In this document: positions 1 to 8,833 of the stretch, piece by piece
Numbering within the stretch: position 1 is the first letter of the stretch
Layout of the letters: every line of letters begins with the position of its first letter
DNA from: Pseudoxanthomonas sp. SE1
GTDB taxonomy: Bacteria > Pseudomonadota > Gammaproteobacteria > Xanthomonadales > Xanthomonadaceae
Direction of reading: 5' to 3'
Assembly (NCBI RefSeq): GCF_029542205.1
Contig: NZ_CP113783.1
Span: 3,525,001 to 3,589,000, forward strand
Length of the DNA: 64,000 nt
Position numbers and translations under genes: made by a program
The notes under the pieces: generated by a model
What the model was told of the DNA's origin: nothing
The model's input: the letters and a program-made list of their open reading frames with translations, nothing else
Databases searched by the model: none

Positions 1-1
1 G

Positions 2-1414
2 GTGATCCGCACCCTCACGCTCGGCGTGGCAGCCGCGCTGCTCGCCGGCTGCGTCACCGTGGGGCCCGACTACGTGGCGCCGCAGACCGCACCGGCCACG
101 CTGCAGCACGCGGCGTCGGCCGGCTACGTGGCCGACCATCCGGTCGCCACATGGTGGGGCCAGTTCGACGACCCGGTGCTCGACCAATTGGTGCGCGAAT
201 CGCTGCTGGCCAATCCCGACGTGCGCATCGCGATAGCGCGCGTCAACGAAGCGCGCGCGGTGTTCTCCGAACGCCGCCTGGACCTGGCCCCGCACGTCAC
301 CGCCGCGGTGGAAGGCACGCGCACCAAGCAGCCCGTTGAAGGACAGGGCCGCGTGGAGACCGACAGCTACTCCGCCGGCTTCGATGCCGCGTGGGAACTG
401 GATCTGTTCGGTCGCGTGCGCCGCAATACCGAAGCCGCACACGCGGACCTGCAGGCGCAGCGCAATGACCTGCAGGCCGCGCAGGTGACCGTGGCCGCGG
501 AGGTGGCACGCAATTACTTCGAACTGCGCGGCACGCAGAAGCGGCTGGAGGTGGCGCGTCGGATCCTGCAGACACTGGGCGACACCCAGCGCCTCACGGA
601 ATCGCGCTTCGACTTGGGCGCCGGCAGCCAGCTGGAAGTACAGAGCAGTCTGGCGCGCGTGCGTGCGGTGGAAGCCGAAGTGCCCGCACTGGAAGCGAGC
701 GAAGGCCAATCGCGGCATCGGCTCGCCGTGCTGGTGGGCAAGCGCCCCGGTGAACTGGACGCCGTGCTCGCCCCGCGCGAGGCCCCGGCCTTCGCCAAGG
801 CGTTGCCGATCGGCGACACCACCGACCTGCTTCGCCAGCGGCCTGACGTGCGCGCGGCCGAGCGCCGCCTGGCCGCAGCCACGGCACGCGTCGGCGTGGC
901 GACGGCCGACCTGTTCCCGCGGGTCAGCCTGCGCGGTTTCATCGGTTTCCTGTCCGGCGGCTGGGGCAACCTGGTGAACAGCGACAACCGGGCCTGGCAG
1001 GTCACGCCCTCGATCAGCTGGGCCGCGTTCGACATGGGCAGCGTGCGCGCTCGCCTGCGTGCCAGCGAAGCCCAGGCCGATGGCGTGGCGGCGCAGTACG
1101 AAAAGACCGTGCTTGGCGCCCTGGAGGAAACGGAAAACGCACTGCTGTCCTATGCCAAGCAGCAGACGCAGCTGAAATTCCGGCTGGAACAATCCGTTGC
1201 CGCGCGCCGTGCAGCAGAACTGGCCGAAGTCCGGTATCGTGCCGGCTCGTCCGATTTCCTCACCCTGCTGGACGCGCAGCGTACCCAGCTGGCCGCCGAT
1301 GACGCGCTGGCACAGGCAGAGGCAGGCGTGAATGTCGGGGTGGTGGCGATCTACAAATCGCTGGGCGGTTGGGGCGAACAGGACGTGGCCCCCGCGCTCG
1401 CGGCGCAGCCCTGA
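2..1414 (+). CDS. RND efflux outer-membrane lipoprotein (NodT/OprM family)
   Basis: This is the outer-membrane channel of a tripartite RND drug or metabolite efflux pump. The N-terminus is a lipoprotein signal with lipobox LLAGC (Cys 17), followed by VGPDY, which is typical of the family. Two TolC-type repeats of about 200 residues follow; 470 aa is the normal length. The reading frame opens at a GTG at base 2, and the lipobox distance makes that start plausible, but sequence upstream of the window could supply a different one. The pump and membrane-fusion genes are expected upstream, outside the window. No regulator is visible on this side. Confidence 0.9.
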   Translation: MIRTLTLGVAAALLAGCVTVGPDYVAPQTAPATLQHAASAGYVADHPVATWWGQFDDPVLDQLVRESLLANPDVRIAIARVNEARAVFSERRLDLAPHVTAAVEGTRTKQPVEGQGRVETDSYSAGFDAAWELDLFGRVRRNTEAAHADLQAQRNDLQAAQVTVAAEVARNYFELRGTQKRLEVARRILQTLGDTQRLTESRFDLGAGSQLEVQSSLARVRAVEAEVPALEASEGQSRHRLAVLVGKRPGELDAVLAPREAPAFAKALPIGDTTDLLRQRPDVRAAERRLAAATARVGVATADLFPRVSLRGFIGFLSGGWGNLVNSDNRAWQVTPSISWAAFDMGSVRARLRASEAQADGVAAQYEKTVLGALEETENALLSYAKQQTQLKFRLEQSVAARRAAELAEVRYRAGSSDFLTLLDAQRTQLAADDALAQAEAGVNVGVVAIYKSLGGWGEQDVAPALAAQP

Positions 1415-1502
1415 GCACGCCGCGCAGCCTTCACGCGCCCTGAGCCAATCTGGAAAATGTACCGCCGCGCCCACGGGCGCGGCCTGTTCCCTTCGATCGA
1501 GT

Positions 1503-2090
1503 GTGTCCGTGTCCAACCAGAACCTTGCCGTCTTCCCCCCACGCGCCCGTCGCCCTTCCCCCTTGCCCCTGCTGAGCCGCTGGTCCCTGGCCGGCTTGAT
1601 GGCGCTTGCCGCCGGTACGGCCACCGCCGCCGAACCGCGCACGGCCTGGTTCGTGCAGGGCGGCGTTGCTGAAGACGCGCACGCGCTCACGGTTGGCGCG
1701 AGCCGCGACTGGCGTTGGGAAAAGCAGTACCGCTACGGTCACGTCAGCGGCCAGTGGCAGGCCGAAATCGGTCGCTGGCACAGCGACAGCGACAACAGCA
1801 CGCAGGTCGGCTTCACGCCGGCGCTGCGCTGGCGCCCGAATGGCTGGAGCGAAGGCTGGTTCGTCGAAGGCGGCATCGGCGTGAACGTGATCTTCCCGAA
1901 ATACAACACGCGGAAGAAAGAATTCGGCACCACCTTCAACTTCGGCGACCACATCGCCGTGGGCAAGACCTTCGGCGCGGATCGCCAGCACGAATGGTCG
2001 CTGCGTTTCCAGCATTTCTCCAACGCACGCATCGAGAAGCCGAACCCGGGCGAGAACTTCCTGCAGTTCCGCTATACGCACAGGCTTTGA
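1503..2090 (+). CDS. pagL: PagL-type lipid A 3-O-deacylase (acyloxyacyl hydrolase family)
   Basis: This is an outer-membrane beta-barrel esterase expected to remove the 3-O-acyl chain of lipid A. About 195 aa follow the GTG at 1503; a second GTG at 1509 is equally possible and no strong ribosome site decides between them. A signal peptide ends near TATAAE. The C-terminal signature HFSNA...NPGEN carries the His/Ser pair (about H171 and S173) and a Glu near 184. That Glu sits one residue earlier than the spacing I recall for the Pseudomonas enzyme (GxE), so the catalytic acid should be checked. A REP pair follows the gene. Confidence 0.8.
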   Translation: MSVSNQNLAVFPPRARRPSPLPLLSRWSLAGLMALAAGTATAAEPRTAWFVQGGVAEDAHALTVGASRDWRWEKQYRYGHVSGQWQAEIGRWHSDSDNSTQVGFTPALRWRPNGWSEGWFVEGGIGVNVIFPKYNTRKKEFGTTFNFGDHIAVGKTFGADRQHEWSLRFQHFSNARIEKPNPGENFLQFRYTHRL

Positions 2091-2102
2091 CGTTCCGGCT
2101 TT

Positions 2103-2224
2103 TGTAGGAGCGACGTAAGTCGCGACCGCACGGCGTGATGGTCTTTGTAGCGCCAGTACCCCGCGCTTGCTGCGGATTCCCTGGAGCCTCAGTTTTCGCG
2201 GTCGCGACTCTCGTCGCTCCTACA
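2103..2224. repeat. Inverted pair of REP-like elements, family A
   Basis: A 27-bp unit beginning TGTAGGAGCGACG (2103-2129) is repeated in inverted orientation at 2198-2224, with about 68 bp between. The unit itself contains the palindrome CGACGTAAGTCG. The same unit occurs again as an inverted pair at 4475-4625. The pair separates the convergent pagL and lipocalin genes and could fold into one long hairpin in either transcript. Confidence 0.85.
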
Positions 2225-2242
2225 ACGACAACATGCATCTTC

Positions 2243-2791
2243 CTATTTCAGCGGCGCCGCCATGATCAACGGCGACAGGTCGTAGCCCATGGCCTCGCCC
2301 CGGGCCTTCAGCTGCTCGAACTGCGCACGCTCCATCGAGGGTTCGCGCGACAGGATCCACAGGTAGTCGCGGCCGGGCTCGCCCACCATCGCCCACTGGT
2401 AATCCGGATCGAGCGCGATCACCCAGTAGTCTGCCCATGCCCAGGGTAGCCATGACAGCCATTCGGGGGCGAAGCGGACCTCCAGCCGACCCGGGTGACC
2501 TTCCACCGGGCGTGCCACGCCCTGGGCCTGGTCGATGCTGCCGTCCTTCGTCCTGCACGCGTTGAGCACACCGATCTTTCCGGGTGCATCCAGCGAATAG
2601 CGCGCGGTGATGTCGCCCACGCACTGCTTCTGGAATGCCATGGGCAGGTGCGCGATCTCATGCCACTGGCCGGCATAGCGCGAGATGTCCAGGTGTGGCA
2701 CCGAGGTGACAGGCGCGGCGGCCTGCACGGAGAACATGCTGCAGGCCAGCAGTGCGGCAACGGCGATCGGGATCAGGTACCGGCGGTTCAT
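2243..2791 (-). CDS. Lipocalin family lipoprotein (Blc-like)
   Basis: This is a bacterial lipocalin, probably outer-membrane anchored, expected to bind fatty acids or lysophospholipids. The start at 2791 is preceded by AAGGAGCGACC. A short hydrophobic leader ends in LLAC, a usable lipobox. The lipocalin GxW motif is present as YAGQWHEIAHLP, followed by the conserved KQCVGDITARY region and the C-terminal YLWILSREP strand. About 182 aa is normal for Blc. It is a single gene, convergent with pagL. Confidence 0.88.
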   Translation of the reverse strand: MNRRYLIPIAVAALLACSMFSVQAAAPVTSVPHLDISRYAGQWHEIAHLPMAFQKQCVGDITARYSLDAPGKIGVLNACRTKDGSIDQAQGVARPVEGHPGRLEVRFAPEWLSWLPWAWADYWVIALDPDYQWAMVGEPGRDYLWILSREPSMERAQFEQLKARGEAMGYDLSPLIMAAPLK

Positions 2792-2902
2792 CGGTCGCTC
2801 CTTGATGGATGAGAAGGGTGCAACGCATACGCCAGAGACAGAGAAGCGGATGCACCCTACGCTGGAGTGCATCCGCTCCGTGCCACAACTCGGTGCAACG
2901 AT

Positions 2903-3256
2903 CTACTTCGCGGCGAGCGTCAGCCCACTGGCTTCGACACTCGATACGCCTTTGATCTGGCTGGCCACTGCGATGGCCTTGTCCTTCTGCGCCTGGTTGG
3001 CGACAGCGCCAGTGAGCGTCACCACGCCGTTGACGGTCTCGACCTTGATGTCGAGCCCGGACACGTTTTCCGTGGCCAGCAGGTCGGCTTTCACCTTGGT
3101 GGTGATCCAGGTGTCGTTGACGGGCTGCGAGGAGTCGTTCTGCGCATTCTCCTCAGGCTCGTTCGGGGGATTGTCCGCCAGCACATGGGCACTGGAGAAC
3201 AACAGGGCCGTCGACAGAGCGGCGGTCAACAGCGAACGGGTGCGTACATGGGTCAT
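2903..3256 (-). CDS. Periplasmic BON-domain protein (OsmY-like, single domain)
   Basis: A small exported protein of 117 aa with a signal peptide ending near HVLA, an acidic Asn/Glu/Gln-rich linker, and one BON domain (about residues 48-115; motifs ITTKVKADLL, VNGVVTLTG and GVSSVEASGL). BON domains are thought to bind phospholipid; OsmY-type proteins act in the periplasm under osmotic stress. Two ATGs lie six bases apart. AGGAGG directly abuts the first (3262), so the second (3256), six bases after it, is preferred. Confidence 0.85.
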   Translation of the reverse strand: MTHVRTRSLLTAALSTALLFSSAHVLADNPPNEPEENAQNDSSQPVNDTWITTKVKADLLATENVSGLDIKVETVNGVVTLTGAVANQAQKDKAIAVASQIKGVSSVEASGLTLAAK

Positions 3257-3424
3257 GGTCATCCTCCTCTTGTGTTGCGCCACGAGTGTCCGTGCGCCGG
3301 CGTACAACGCACGTGAAAGAACGCGTGTCGTTCAGTTACGCGTTGCGCGACGTTCACGCAGGTGGACAGGTGATCAACGCGCGTATTGCACCTACCATGT
3401 CCGCTGGCTCCTGGAATCGCCCGC

Positions 3425-4465
3425 ATGACTGACACACTCAACGTCGCACTGGTCGGCTATGGTTTCGTGGGCAAGGTGTTCCACGCGCCCCTGATCCAGG
3501 CCACGCCCGGGCTCGCACTGCATACGGTGGTTTCGCGCGACGCCGGCAAGGTGCACGCCGACTGGCCCCGCATGCTCGTCACCGCCGATACGCGCGCGGC
3601 CTTCGCGGATCCCGCCGTGGATCTGGTCGTCATCGCCTCGCCGAACGACTCGCACGCGCCGCTGGCGATCGAGGCGCTCGGCCAGGGCAAACATGTGGTG
3701 GTGGACAAACCGTTCACCCTCACGCTACGGGAAGCGCGGGAGGTCGTGGCGGCGGCGGCGCACGCGGGACGCGTGGCGAGCGTGTTCCAGAACCGTCGTT
3801 GGGATGGGGATTTCCTGACCGTGCGGCGCTTGATCGACGAAGGCCGGCTCGGGCGCGTGGCCGAGTTCCACTCGCACTTCGACCGCTTCCGCCCCGCCGT
3901 GCAGGACCGCTGGCGCGAGCGCGACGAACCCGGTGGCGGGCTGTGGTACGACCTGGGTCCGCATCTGCTGGATCAGGCGTTGCAGCTGTTCGGTGTTCCC
4001 GAGGCGATCAGCGCCGACATCGCCCGCCTGCGCGATGGCGCACGCGCACCGGACTATGTCGACGCCACGCTCCGCTACCCGCACCATCGCGTCATCCTGC
4101 ATGCGTCCACGCTGGTGGCGGGCAACGGCCTGCGTTTCGCGGTGCATGGCACGCGCGGCAGCTATCTCAAGCACGGGCTGGACGTGCAGGAAGACCAGCT
4201 GCGCGCGGGCGTGGTGCCTGGCGCGCCGGGCTGGGGTGTGGACACACGTGCGGGCGAGATCGTAGCCGAACGCGACGGCCGCCTGGTCACCGAAGTCGCG
4301 CAGGCCGAGGCCGGCGACTACCGCCGCTACTACGCCGGCATCCGTGACGCGATCCTGCAGGGCACCGCGCCCCCGGTGACGACACAGGAAGCGCTGGACG
4401 TGATGCGCCTGATCGAGCTGGGCGTGCAGAGTAGCGAGGCGCAGCGCGCGATCCCGCTGGACTGA
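3425..4465 (+). CDS. Gfo/Idh/MocA family oxidoreductase
   Basis: An NAD(P)-dependent dehydrogenase acting on an unknown sugar or cyclitol. The N-terminal Rossmann motif VGYGFVGKVFH (about residues 10-20) and the EKP-type motif GKHVVVDKPFTL are intact. The C-terminal half has the GGGLWYDLGPHLLDQAL signature of the YdgJ-like branch. It is 346 aa, standard for the family. ATG 3425 follows a TACCAT-like -10 sequence by about 25 bases, and no strong ribosome site is seen. It is monocistronic, and the substrate cannot be told from sequence. Confidence 0.88.
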   Translation: MTDTLNVALVGYGFVGKVFHAPLIQATPGLALHTVVSRDAGKVHADWPRMLVTADTRAAFADPAVDLVVIASPNDSHAPLAIEALGQGKHVVVDKPFTLTLREAREVVAAAAHAGRVASVFQNRRWDGDFLTVRRLIDEGRLGRVAEFHSHFDRFRPAVQDRWRERDEPGGGLWYDLGPHLLDQALQLFGVPEAISADIARLRDGARAPDYVDATLRYPHHRVILHASTLVAGNGLRFAVHGTRGSYLKHGLDVQEDQLRAGVVPGAPGWGVDTRAGEIVAERDGRLVTEVAQAEAGDYRRYYAGIRDAILQGTAPPVTTQEALDVMRLIELGVQSSEAQRAIPLD

Positions 4466-4474
4466 CTGCCTCCC

Positions 4475-4625
4475 TGTAGGAGCGACGTAAGTCGCGACCG
4501 CAAGGCCGGAACAACCGGGACACCAGACATCAAGTGCATTGTGCCCACCCAGACGACGGGTCGGGACCGGGCCTGGGATCTTGTGTCGCGGATGGCGTGC
4601 GGTCGCGACTTACGTCGCTCCTACA
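4475..4625. repeat. Inverted pair of REP-like elements, family A
   Basis: The same 27-bp unit as at 2103-2224 lies at 4475-4501 and, inverted, at 4599-4625, with 97 bp between. It again sits between two convergent genes (the oxidoreductase and the HAD hydrolase), the position expected for REP/REPIN elements or for terminator-like hairpins. Confidence 0.85.
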
Positions 4626-4636
4626 GGAACACAGAA

Positions 4637-5254
4637 TCAGGCCATCGCCTTGCCGCGATACGTCCGGTGGTGCGCCATCGCCAGCATGGCCTGGTCTTCG
4701 TGCGTATCGCCGTAGGCATGGATGGCGGCATACGCCTGCGGGTCGCACAGCGCGCGCACGCGACGCACCTTCTCCTCGCCGACGCACTGCGGCCCGGCAT
4801 AGCCGGTGATGCGCCCTTTGCGTTCGGCCAGCACCGAGCACAGCAGGTCGACACCCTGCGCCGCGCACCACGGCACGAGGTAGACATCCAGTCCGCCCGA
4901 CACCACGACGATGCGGTCGCCACGCTCGCGATGCCACGCCAGTCGCGCCATCGCCTCGGGCCGCAGCACACCGGGCAGCACGTCATGTGCGAAGGCTGCG
5001 CCTTGCGCCCGCAGGCGTTCCGCATCCACGCCGCGCAGGCCCACCTGCACGATGCTGGCCCGGGTCGGATTGCCCGCCACCCAGCCACGCCGGTAGCCGA
5101 ACACCACCGGCGCCAGCAGCACGCTGCCGACCAGCAGCCGCGAACGCGCGACGGCCTGGCGCATGAAATCCGGAAACGTCTCGCGCGTGGTCAGCGTACC
5201 GTCGAAGTCGAAGAGCGCGAGGTCCCGTCCGCCCTCGTGCTCAGTGGCCACCAT
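4637..5254 (-). CDS. HAD-IB family hydrolase (phosphoserine-phosphatase-like)
   Basis: A HAD-superfamily phosphatase of 205 aa. Motif I is DFDGTLT (nucleophile D16), motif II is SGG in VVVSGGLDVY, and motif III is GDTHED. Insert and length fit the TIGR01490-type subfamily IB, whose substrates are poorly defined. The 5' end overlaps the stop of the upstream DUF2059 gene by 14 bases on the same strand, so the two are probably translated together. Confidence 0.85.
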   Translation of the reverse strand: MVATEHEGGRDLALFDFDGTLTTRETFPDFMRQAVARSRLLVGSVLLAPVVFGYRRGWVAGNPTRASIVQVGLRGVDAERLRAQGAAFAHDVLPGVLRPEAMARLAWHRERGDRIVVVSGGLDVYLVPWCAAQGVDLLCSVLAERKGRITGYAGPQCVGEEKVRRVRALCDPQAYAAIHAYGDTHEDQAMLAMAHHRTYRGKAMA

Positions 5255-5768
5255 GCGGTGCCGCCGTCTCGGGTTCGGCCTGGGCGCTTTCCAGCTCCTC
5301 GGCCAGCAGCTTCTGCATCTCGGGCATCAGGCTGCCCATGCGCGACTGCATCGCCTCCATCGAGTGCTGCATGACCACCGGCATCTTGTCGACCACCGCC
5401 TGCCCGGCCGGCGTCCGGTAGAACGCGAGCATGCCCTGCACCTCGTCTTCGGTGAACGACTTGCCGTAGATGTCGACGTACATCGGCGCCAGCACCTCCC
5501 ACGACAACTCCTTCTTCATCAACGCCATCATGCGCGTGCTGAGCCGGTCGACGCGTGCCTGCTGTTCGGCAGACAACGTACCCCCGAACGCCTGGCGCAT
5601 CGAACCCGCGTACATGGCATCCATCTGGGCATAGACCTGGTCCAGCATCTGGCGCGTCTTCGTGACGTCCAGCAGCTCGCGCACCGAGGTTTCGCTGGCC
5701 GGCGCGGCGGCGGCAGTGAATATGGGCGACACCACGACAAGCAACAGGCACAGCATCCACTTTTTCAT
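5241..5768 (-). CDS. DUF2059 domain exported protein
   Basis: A secreted, probably periplasmic helical protein of 175 aa. The signal peptide (MKKWMLCLLLVV...AAAAP) follows AGGAGGACGC at a good distance from ATG 5768. The DUF2059 signature is visible in the middle (YVDIYGKSFTEDEVQGMLAFY and TPAGQAVVDKMP). No catalytic residues are known for the family. The last 14 bases overlap the HAD hydrolase gene downstream, which suggests one operon. Confidence 0.85.
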   Translation of the reverse strand: MKKWMLCLLLVVVSPIFTAAAAPASETSVRELLDVTKTRQMLDQVYAQMDAMYAGSMRQAFGGTLSAEQQARVDRLSTRMMALMKKELSWEVLAPMYVDIYGKSFTEDEVQGMLAFYRTPAGQAVVDKMPVVMQHSMEAMQSRMGSLMPEMQKLLAEELESAQAEPETAAPHGGH

Positions 5769-5829
5769 GCGTCCTCCTATGCGGCGCCGACCTTGGCGCC
5801 CGCGCAGCATAGGACATCTCCCGTGCCGC

Positions 5830-6294
5830 TTACCCGTCCGCTTCCAGCAACCGGGCACCGGGACCCTCCTCGCCCAGTTCGTCCCACGGATTGCGCAGCG
5901 GGCACGCCTTCAACGACAGGCAGCCGCAGCCGATGCAGCCGTCGAGCTGGTCGCGCAGGCGGGTCAGGCTGGCGATGCGGGCCTCCAGCGCGGCATGCCA
6001 GCGCGCGGAGAGTTTCTTCCAGTCGGCGGCGGTGGGCGTGCGGTTCTCGGGCAATGAGGACAACGCGGACTGGATCTCAGCCAGCGGAATGCCGGTACGC
6101 TGCGCCACCTTGATGACGGCCACGCGGCGCAACACTTCGCGCGGATAGCGGCGCTGGTTGCCGGCATTGCGCCAGCTGTGGATCAGCCCCTTCGCTTCGT
6201 AGAAGTGCAGCGTGGACACCGCGACGCCCGCGCGCGCGGCCACCTGGCCGACGGTGAGTTCCGTTTCGACGGGCGGATGCTGTTTTCCAGGCAT
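5830..6294 (-). CDS. soxR: Redox-sensing MerR-family regulator SoxR
   Basis: A [2Fe-2S] transcription activator responding to redox-cycling compounds. The MerR winged helix occupies residues 12-80 ([19 protein letters not shown]), then a dimerisation helix, then the cluster motif CX2CXCX5C at Cys 120, 123, 125 and 131 within [14 protein letters not shown]. The 154 aa length is typical. It is divergent from the FMN reductase at 6361; the shared intergenic region holds a SoxR box. In non-enteric bacteria SoxR usually controls a few enzymes and exporters directly, which fits the genes that follow. Confidence 0.95.
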   Translation of the reverse strand: MPGKQHPPVETELTVGQVAARAGVAVSTLHFYEAKGLIHSWRNAGNQRRYPREVLRRVAVIKVAQRTGIPLAEIQSALSSLPENRTPTAADWKKLSARWHAALEARIASLTRLRDQLDGCIGCGCLSLKACPLRNPWDELGEEGPGARLLEADG

Positions 6295-6300
6295 GGCGGA

Positions 6301-6331
6301 TTGACCTCAAGAATGGTTGAGGTTCTACCCT
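6301..6331 (+). promoter_or_regulatory. SoxR box and 19-bp-spaced promoter for the FMN reductase
   Basis: CCTCAAGAATGGTTGAGG (6305-6322) is an 18-bp near-perfect dyad, one mismatch from the SoxR operator half-sites CCTCAAG/CTTGAGG. It lies inside a promoter with -35 TTGACC (6301-6306) and -10 TACCCT (6326-6331) separated by exactly 19 bp, the overlong spacer typical of MerR-family targets. The orientation points to the gene starting at 6361. soxR itself starts 11 bases away on the other strand, so the box may also set soxR levels. Confidence 0.88.
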
Positions 6332-6360
6332 GCCACCCCGCCTCCCTGCAACCCGTCCCC

Positions 6361-6933
6361 ATGCGAGATCCACTTCATCTGGCCCTGCTGTACGGCAGCA
6401 CGCGCGAAGGTCGCTTCTGCGACACCGTCGCCGATTGGTTGCGCGCGCAGCTGGCCTTGCGGCGCGACTACACTGTCGATGCCATCGATCCCACCCTGCT
6501 TGATCTTCCGCACCGCCACGGCGGCGCACCCAGCGCCGACCTCGTGAATCTGCAACAACGCATCTGGCGCGCCGACGCCTTCGTGGTGGTGGTGCCGGAG
6601 TACAATCACGGCTATCCCGCCGCGTTGAAGTTCGTGATCGATTCGGTCCAGGCCCACTGGCAGGCCAAACCGGTCGCGTTCGTCGCCTATGGGGGCCACA
6701 GCGGTGGCGTCCGTGCGGCGGAACAGCTGCGGCAGGTATTCTCCGGCCTGCATGCGGTGCCGGTCCGTGATGGCGTGTATTTCGCCCAGGCGTGGGACCG
6801 TTTCGATACCAATGGCAGGCCACGCGAAGGCGATGCCAGCGAACGCGCCGCCCGCCGCATGCTGGACCAGCTGGCCTGGCATGGCCACGCGCTCCGCCAG
6901 GCGCGCGCGGCCTGGCCCTATCCCGCCGGCTGA
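6361..6933 (+). CDS. NAD(P)H-dependent FMN reductase (flavodoxin fold)
   Basis: A flavodoxin-like reductase of 190 aa. FMN phosphate-binding loop GSTREGR lies at about residues 10-16, and the family motif PEYNHGYPAALKFVIDS is intact. ATG 6361 follows the SoxR-type promoter by about 30 bases without a clear ribosome site. As a probable SoxR target it may reduce quinones, flavins or redox-cycling drugs. The ABC exporter starts 53 bases after its stop and could be cotranscribed. Confidence 0.88.
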   Translation: MRDPLHLALLYGSTREGRFCDTVADWLRAQLALRRDYTVDAIDPTLLDLPHRHGGAPSADLVNLQQRIWRADAFVVVVPEYNHGYPAALKFVIDSVQAHWQAKPVAFVAYGGHSGGVRAAEQLRQVFSGLHAVPVRDGVYFAQAWDRFDTNGRPREGDASERAARRMLDQLAWHGHALRQARAAWPYPAG

Positions 6934-6985
6934 GCCGGTACGTTTTCCCCGGCGCGCCGATGCGCGCCCACGATGGACCGACCCG

Positions 6986-8833
6986 ATGTTCCGATTCTTC
7001 GAAACCCGCATCAATCCGTATCCCAAGGGCGAACCCGCCACACCGCCCCGCAAGCTGCTGCCGTTCCTGCTGCACTATTCGCGGCCGCTGTTGCCGTGGC
7101 TGATCGCGATGTCGGTGCTGACCGGTGTGATCTCCGCGCTGGAGATCACCTTCTTCGACTACATGGGGCAGCTGGTCGACTGGATGGGCAGCACGGGCCG
7201 CGACAGCTTCCTGCAGGTGCATGGGCAGACGCTGTTGTGGATGGGCCTGCTGGTGGTGGTGGCCTACCCGCTGCTGGTGCTGGTGCAGTCGCTGATCATC
7301 CACCAGACCATCTTCGGCAACTACCCGATGATCGCCCGCTGGCTGTCGCACCGTTACCTGCTGCGGCAGAGCGTGGGCTTCTTCCAGGACGAGTTCGCCG
7401 GCCGCATCTCGCAGAAGGTCATGCAGACCGCACTGTCGATCCGCGAGACGGTGATGAAGCTGATGGACGTGTTCGTCTACGTCGTCGTCTACTTCGTCGG
7501 CACCGTGGTGCTGGTGGCGCAGGCCGATGTGTGGCTGGTGCTGCCGCTGGTCGTCTGGCTGGTCAGCTACCTGGTGCTGGTGTTCCACTTCGTGCCGCGC
7601 CTGCAGAAGGTCTCGATGGCGCAGTCGGACGCGCGTGCGCAGATGACCGGCCGCATCGTCGACAGCTACACCAACATCCAGACCATCAAGCTGTTCGCCC
7701 ACACCATGCGCGAGCAGGACTACGCCCGCGGCGCGATGGACGAGTTCATGGTCACCGTGCACGCGCAGATGCGGCTGGTCACCCAGCTGACCGTGGCCCT
7801 GCACACGCTCAACGCCTTCCTGCTGGCCAGCATCGCCGGTGTGGCGATCTGGGCGTGGCTGCAGGCATCGATCTCGATGGGCGCCATCGCGGTGGCCATC
7901 GCGCTGGTGATGCGCATCCGCTCGATGTCGGACTGGATCCTGTGGGAAGTGGCCGGCCTGTTCGAGAACATCGGCACCGTCGAGGACGGCATGGGCACGC
8001 TGGCGCAGCCGCTGGCCATCGCCGATGCCAAGGACGCGAAAGACCTGGACGTCGCGCACGGCGAGATCCGCTTCGACCACGTGAAGTTCCACTACGGCCG
8101 CGAGGCCAAGGTGATCGACGACCTGTCGCTGGTCATCAGGCCCGGCGAGAAGGTCGGCATCGTCGGCCGCTCCGGCGCCGGCAAGTCGACGCTGGTGAAC
8201 CTGCTGCTGCGCTTCTACGACGTGGAAGGCGGACGCATCCTGATCGACGGCCAGGACGTGGCGCACGTCACCCAGGAATCGCTGCGCCGGAACATCGGCA
8301 TGGTCACCCAAGACACCTCGCTGCTGCACCGTTCGATCCGCGACAACATCCGCTACGGCCGCCCGGACGCGACCGAGGAAGAACTGCTGCAGGCCTCCGA
8401 GCGCGCACATGCGGACGAGTTCATCCGCGGGCTGACCGACGCCAAGGGCCGCAGCGGCTACGACACCCAGGTGGGCGAGCGCGGCGTGAAGCTGTCCGGC
8501 GGCCAGCGCCAGCGCGTGGCCATCGCGCGTGTACTGCTGAAGGACGCACCGATCCTGGTGCTGGACGAAGCGACTTCGGCGCTGGATTCGGAAGTCGAAG
8601 CCGCCATCCAGGAACAGCTGTACGCGCTGATGGAAGGCAAGACCGTCATCGCCATCGCCCACCGCCTGTCCACCATCGCCGTACTCGACCGCCTGATCGT
8701 GATGGACGGCGGCCGCGTGATCGAAAGCGGCAGCCACGAGGAACTGCTGCAACAGGACGGCCTGTATGCCGCGCTGTGGCGCCGCCAGTCGGGTGGTTTC
8801 ATCGGCGTGGATCTAGAAGAGACTGAAGCCTGA
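6986..8833 (+). CDS. ABC exporter, fused permease and ATPase (MsbA/MDR type)
   Basis: A 615-aa half-transporter. An N-terminal six-helix type-1 exporter domain (about residues 20-330) precedes the nucleotide-binding domain, with Walker A GRSGAGKS near 394, signature LSGGQ near 503, Walker B ILVLDEAT near 523 and the H-loop in AIAHRLS. It should dimerise in the inner membrane and export lipid or drug-like compounds. Its position after the FMN reductase suggests SoxR-linked detoxification, but that is inference. The last 60 bases of the gene are duplicated downstream. Confidence 0.92.
   Translation: MFRFFETRINPYPKGEPATPPRKLLPFLLHYSRPLLPWLIAMSVLTGVISALEITFFDYMGQLVDWMGSTGRDSFLQVHGQTLLWMGLLVVVAYPLLVLVQSLIIHQTIFGNYPMIARWLSHRYLLRQSVGFFQDEFAGRISQKVMQTALSIRETVMKLMDVFVYVVVYFVGTVVLVAQADVWLVLPLVVWLVSYLVLVFHFVPRLQKVSMAQSDARAQMTGRIVDSYTNIQTIKLFAHTMREQDYARGAMDEFMVTVHAQMRLVTQLTVALHTLNAFLLASIAGVAIWAWLQASISMGAIAVAIALVMRIRSMSDWILWEVAGLFENIGTVEDGMGTLAQPLAIADAKDAKDLDVAHGEIRFDHVKFHYGREAKVIDDLSLVIRPGEKVGIVGRSGAGKSTLVNLLLRFYDVEGGRILIDGQDVAHVTQESLRRNIGMVTQDTSLLHRSIRDNIRYGRPDATEEELLQASERAHADEFIRGLTDAKGRSGYDTQVGERGVKLSGGQRQRVAIARVLLKDAPILVLDEATSALDSEVEAAIQEQLYALMEGKTVIAIAHRLSTIAVLDRLIVMDGGRVIESGSHEELLQQDGLYAALWRRQSGGFIGVDLEETEA

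Noticed and set aside
6077..8752. An 891-codon open frame antisense to the ABC exporter.
   Set aside because: Low-complexity Gln/His/Arg-rich translation caused by GC-rich codon bias; the exporter on the other strand has all conserved ABC motifs.
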